From: Cunninghamia lanceolata
Taxonomy: Eukaryota; Streptophyta; Pinopsida; Cupressales; Cupressaceae
Length of the DNA stretch: 64,000 bases
NCBI GenBank assembly: GCA_027924645.1
Contig: BSBN01001965.1
Location: forward strand, 16,916,001-16,980,000
Direction of reading: 5' to 3'
Positions 61,311 to 64,000 of this stretch are shown in pieces (the first letter of the stretch is position 1; each line of letters opens with the position of its first letter). The notes beneath the pieces were generated by a model that was not told where the DNA came from, did not search any database, and saw nothing but the letters and a program-made list of their open reading frames with translations. The position numbers were made by a program, and so were the translations under genes.

Positions 61311-61515
61311 CTGTAATAAATAGGATTTGTCTTACCTTACAATGTCGATATGCATTCATATAACATTGTGTATTTCTACAGCACCATGCATACTCTATCT
61401 ACTATTCTTTACTTCATCATGATATGCATATCCATAGACTCAAATCATAAGAAAGAAACATACACCCTACCTAAACATGCAAAAAAAAACAACAGGAAGG
61501 TTTTCAATTACTTAC
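61311..61515 (-). other. Putative 5' UTR intron of the element J LTR ORF
   Basis: Minus-strand donor CAG/GTAAGTAA (61518-61508) and acceptor TTTATTACAG ending at 61311; 205 bp, with the ATG seven bases further on. Same placement as in F though the intron body differs, which supports selection on the splice sites. Confidence 0.58.
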
Positions 61516-62074
61516 CTGACAATGCTTTCCTCCCAAGTTAGATGGGTGATTACGGAAAAGGGCTGCAAATGTTGAAGATCACCTATTCTATTACGCTGCA
61601 AGATCTAGTCCATTAATAGGTAGCTATATGAGGGTTTGACTTCTCTACTCTGTAATTTCTTATTTTTTCACAAGGTAAATGAATATAACCTTGTAAAGTT
61701 ACATTTAAATGCATCCATAGGGTGAATTAGGGTAAAACTGAGTTGGGATGGCTAGATCCGTTGATTCTCTGCAGAGAATTCATGGATGATGCCAAGTGTT
61801 TGATTTGTATTCGCAATCGGCTGGAATACATCTACGACATTTAAGTGCATTTAATTTTAGGAGACAAGGGGGGGTGATCTTCAAAAGATAGGGTGATATT
61901 CAAAATGTGACCCCCTTTGGATAAAATAACCCCCCACCTTTGAGCGGCAAAACTAATGCAAAGGAATCGGGTGATGTGGTCAATGTTGACCACGTGTATA
62001 TCGGGTCATGAATTTAAGATCAGGGGATGTTTAAAATATGACCCCGCAAATAAAATGACCCCCTCAAGAAAAGA

Positions 62075-62140
62075 TTAGGGTGACGTCACCATATTGATGA
62101 CTTTGTTTGATCTTAGTTTTTTAATGACGTCACCATCATG
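62075..62140 (-). promoter_or_regulatory. TGACGTCA sites in element J U3
   Basis: TGACGTCACC at 62081 and TGACGTCACCATCATG at 62125. Candidate bZIP sites, the counterpart of the F and H clusters. Confidence 0.55.
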
Positions 62141-62783
62141 TTATTGAATATGGTGGGCATTGGATACATACCTCCACATGGTAGAATGGACTGATGATGT
62201 CATCATCAGGATGGCTTCCTTCATTAATTGGAATTAGATGATATCACCATCATATTGGCACAGGGTGATATTTTGTGAAGAGGGTGATATTCATAAGATG
62301 ACGGATATTAAAATTATGACCCCCAAAAAATATGAAGTCATTTGACGGGTAGATATCGGCTACTACGCAAAATTGGCATCCGCATTTTGTGGGTCAAGTG
62401 ATTATTGGCTGATAATACAATATTGGGGTGATCTTATATAATATGACTGATGTTTGAAATATGACCCCCCTTCAGAATATCAAGTTTGACCGAAACTTTG
62501 ACTTAACATAACTTTCTTCCCTTAAAGAATTTTGGGATGATCCAAAAGGCAAACCTGCTTGGAATTTTGTGCACTTTCCAACCATGAGGTTAATAATATG
62601 AAATACTAACTTTGAAAACTAACCTCATCATGGTGACATATCCACCCTCTTGCAAGGTGTTCATGCATGACTTAATTTTACCAGACTGCCCAAAGAAAAA
62701 AAACAACAAGCCAAAGCAACAAGAAAAAGTTGGGTGCCTATTTTGTCAAGGCAAAATGGGGCATGTTGTGTAACCACACAACA

Positions 62784-63656
62784 ACTTGCCACCAAAGAAC
62801 ATAACCAAATTCTAATGATTCAAGTGATGGGATCACATTCTAACAAAGTATTTTAACTCCCTCTAAGTATAAGTATTATAATCTTTCTAAATGATAAGGT
62901 TTTCATCATGGAAATAATGCTAACAAAGGATCAGGTGTGTGTAGATGACTAATTATGCTCATCTTGAAAGTAAGTTGAAACATGAGTAACTGATGTTAAG
63001 CTACATAGTTTGGGAGCATCCCTTATAGCCAACCTGGATAGAGCCTTACTGCCAGCAGGCATCCATAGCCCCAGAAAGGATATCTATACAATCCCCCTAT
63101 GTAGAGCCCCATTGCCAGCAAGCATCTATAGCCTCAATAGAGTTACTTAGATGGCCTAATTTTTATTTCTTTTGGATTTTCAATATTTATTATTTCTATT
63201 CATATGATGTCATCATGTAAGTTTAATGTGCAAGGCATGGTCTCTTTCTAATTTAGGTTGGATATTGCATTGGTAGCAAGGGAGTCCCTTTAGATTTTTC
63301 ACTTAACACTTATACTTATGTGTTCCATAGACCCAAGGCTGTTAGGTGAGTCATTGTGAAAAAAATTACTTTGGTCAAGAAAAGGCACCCTGATGAAAAA
63401 GATACCATAGACGTGATCACCAACACTTCTCAAAATGAGTCATAACCTATATATGAATTTGTTCTCATCACTTCAATCTTAACAATTTGGTTGTTTTCTT
63501 AGGGTGATGAGGTGCATCATCTTGACTAATCAAAATAGAACTCAAGAAGCAAACAAAGAAAAGAAAACAAAACTATACAAACAACTATACAAATATACAC
63601 ACTATGATACTCATGACTTACATGACACTATTTTAGGCTTGAAAGTAATGCTTGAG
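62784..63656 (-). other. Element J 3' untranslated region
   Basis: No ORF. Begins at the LTR with GGTGGCAAGT (minus), as in F, and holds the conserved GGGGCTATAGA/CCTGCTGG doublet at about 63043-63125. Confidence 0.7.
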
Positions 63657-64000
63657 AAACTATCCATTAACTGGTAATGGAACATCCTTACTGGTTAAAG
63701 TCTTTAGCCTGTAGGTGTTGTCTCCTAAGATTTCTGAAACTTGAAAGGGACCTATCCAAAGTTTATCAAATTTATCATGATCTCCTTTCCTTTCATGTGC
63801 TTTGTCCCACATAAGGACTAAATCTAAAATTCTAAAAGCCTTAACTCTGGCTCTTTTATCAAACCAATGCTTGACAACAGCCTGATGTTTAGGAAATTGA
63901 TTAATTATTTTATTCCTTTTTTCTTCTAGGTGCATCAACTGAAGCAACTTGACTTCTTGTTTGTTATCTATGCCTAGATATTCTTGTGCAAATTGTAGTG
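63634..64000 (-). pseudogene. pol: Element J integrase C-terminus (partial)
   Basis: Minus-strand frame open to the window edge: LQFAQEYLGIDNKQEVKLLQ, RARVKAFRILDLVLMWDKAH, DKLWIGPFQVSEILGDNTYR, then VPLPVNG and TAG near 63658, with FLKHYFQA beyond it. It is colinear with 24860-25227 of F, including the TAG at the same codon, so the TAG may be the true pol stop. Intact where visible. Confidence 0.88.

Larger units (their letters stand above)
55812..62783 (-). repeat. Element J 3' LTR
   Basis: 6,972 bp. On the minus strand it starts TGTTGTGTGGTTACACAACA and ends at 55812 in GCAATCATCATCA. It contains U3 with TGACGTCA at 62081-62088 and 62125-62132, the ORF 61304-56946, TATAAAAG (56749-56756) and about 900 bp of R-U5. 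Confidence 0.88.
55812..64000 (-). mobile_element. Element J: giant gypsy element related to F (3' part)
   Basis: Minus-strand element. Its 3' LTR is 55812-62783, followed to the right by 3' UTR and the integrase C-terminus, continuing beyond the window. Same LTR termini, U3 ORF, TATA box, intron and 3' UTR doublet as F, but clearly diverged in sequence (not a recent copy). It inserted in the 3' LTR of E; the left flank is TCTAT. Confidence 0.9.

Overview
This window is plant nuclear DNA made almost entirely of nested LTR retrotransposons. I see no host gene, tRNA, rRNA or CRISPR array. The density of nesting, the element sizes (one is about 22 kb) and the heavy decay of every reading frame suggest a very large plant genome, most likely a gymnosperm; that last step is inference.

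Layout, oldest layer first. Element A is a minus-strand, Tat-like Ty3/gypsy relic, visible in pieces at 1-788, 32986-34371, 44521-46312 and 47550-49933. Four things sit inside it: (i) B, a Ty1/copia element (789-32985); (ii) C, a non-autonomous LTR element (34372-44515, TSD CTTTT); (iii) D, a solo LTR of the B family (46313-47549); (iv) E, a chromovirus (from 49934). B is split in its own 3' LTR by F, a giant plus-strand gypsy element (7730-32890, TSD ATTAC). F is split in its 5' LTR by H, a minus-strand solo LTR (9296-12456, TSD GGTCC). C carries a minus-strand solo LTR (39235-39980). The 3' LTR of E is broken at 55811 by J, a second giant element on the minus strand that runs off the window.

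The striking content is in the giant elements. F and J have LTRs of about 6.8-7.0 kb, and the U3 part of each LTR carries an ORF of about 1,450 codons. It encodes an N-terminal globular region, an acidic low-complexity middle and a C-terminal coiled coil, and its start is preceded by a conserved putative 5' intron. The ORF lies upstream of the TATA box that should drive the retroelement transcript. A third, far more diverged relative of the same protein is recognisable in A, next to A's own pol gene. The surrounding U3 DNA holds TGACGTCA palindromes, and each full LTR starts with the same 20-base hairpin.

The F internal region reads gag, protease, two extra Cys/His motifs, an RNase H placed before the reverse transcriptase, RT with a degenerate second RNase H, and integrase. 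All frames are broken, mostly by CAG-to-TAG type changes, and three of the four integrases have Lys in place of the catalytic Glu. None of the copies looks able to move on its own.
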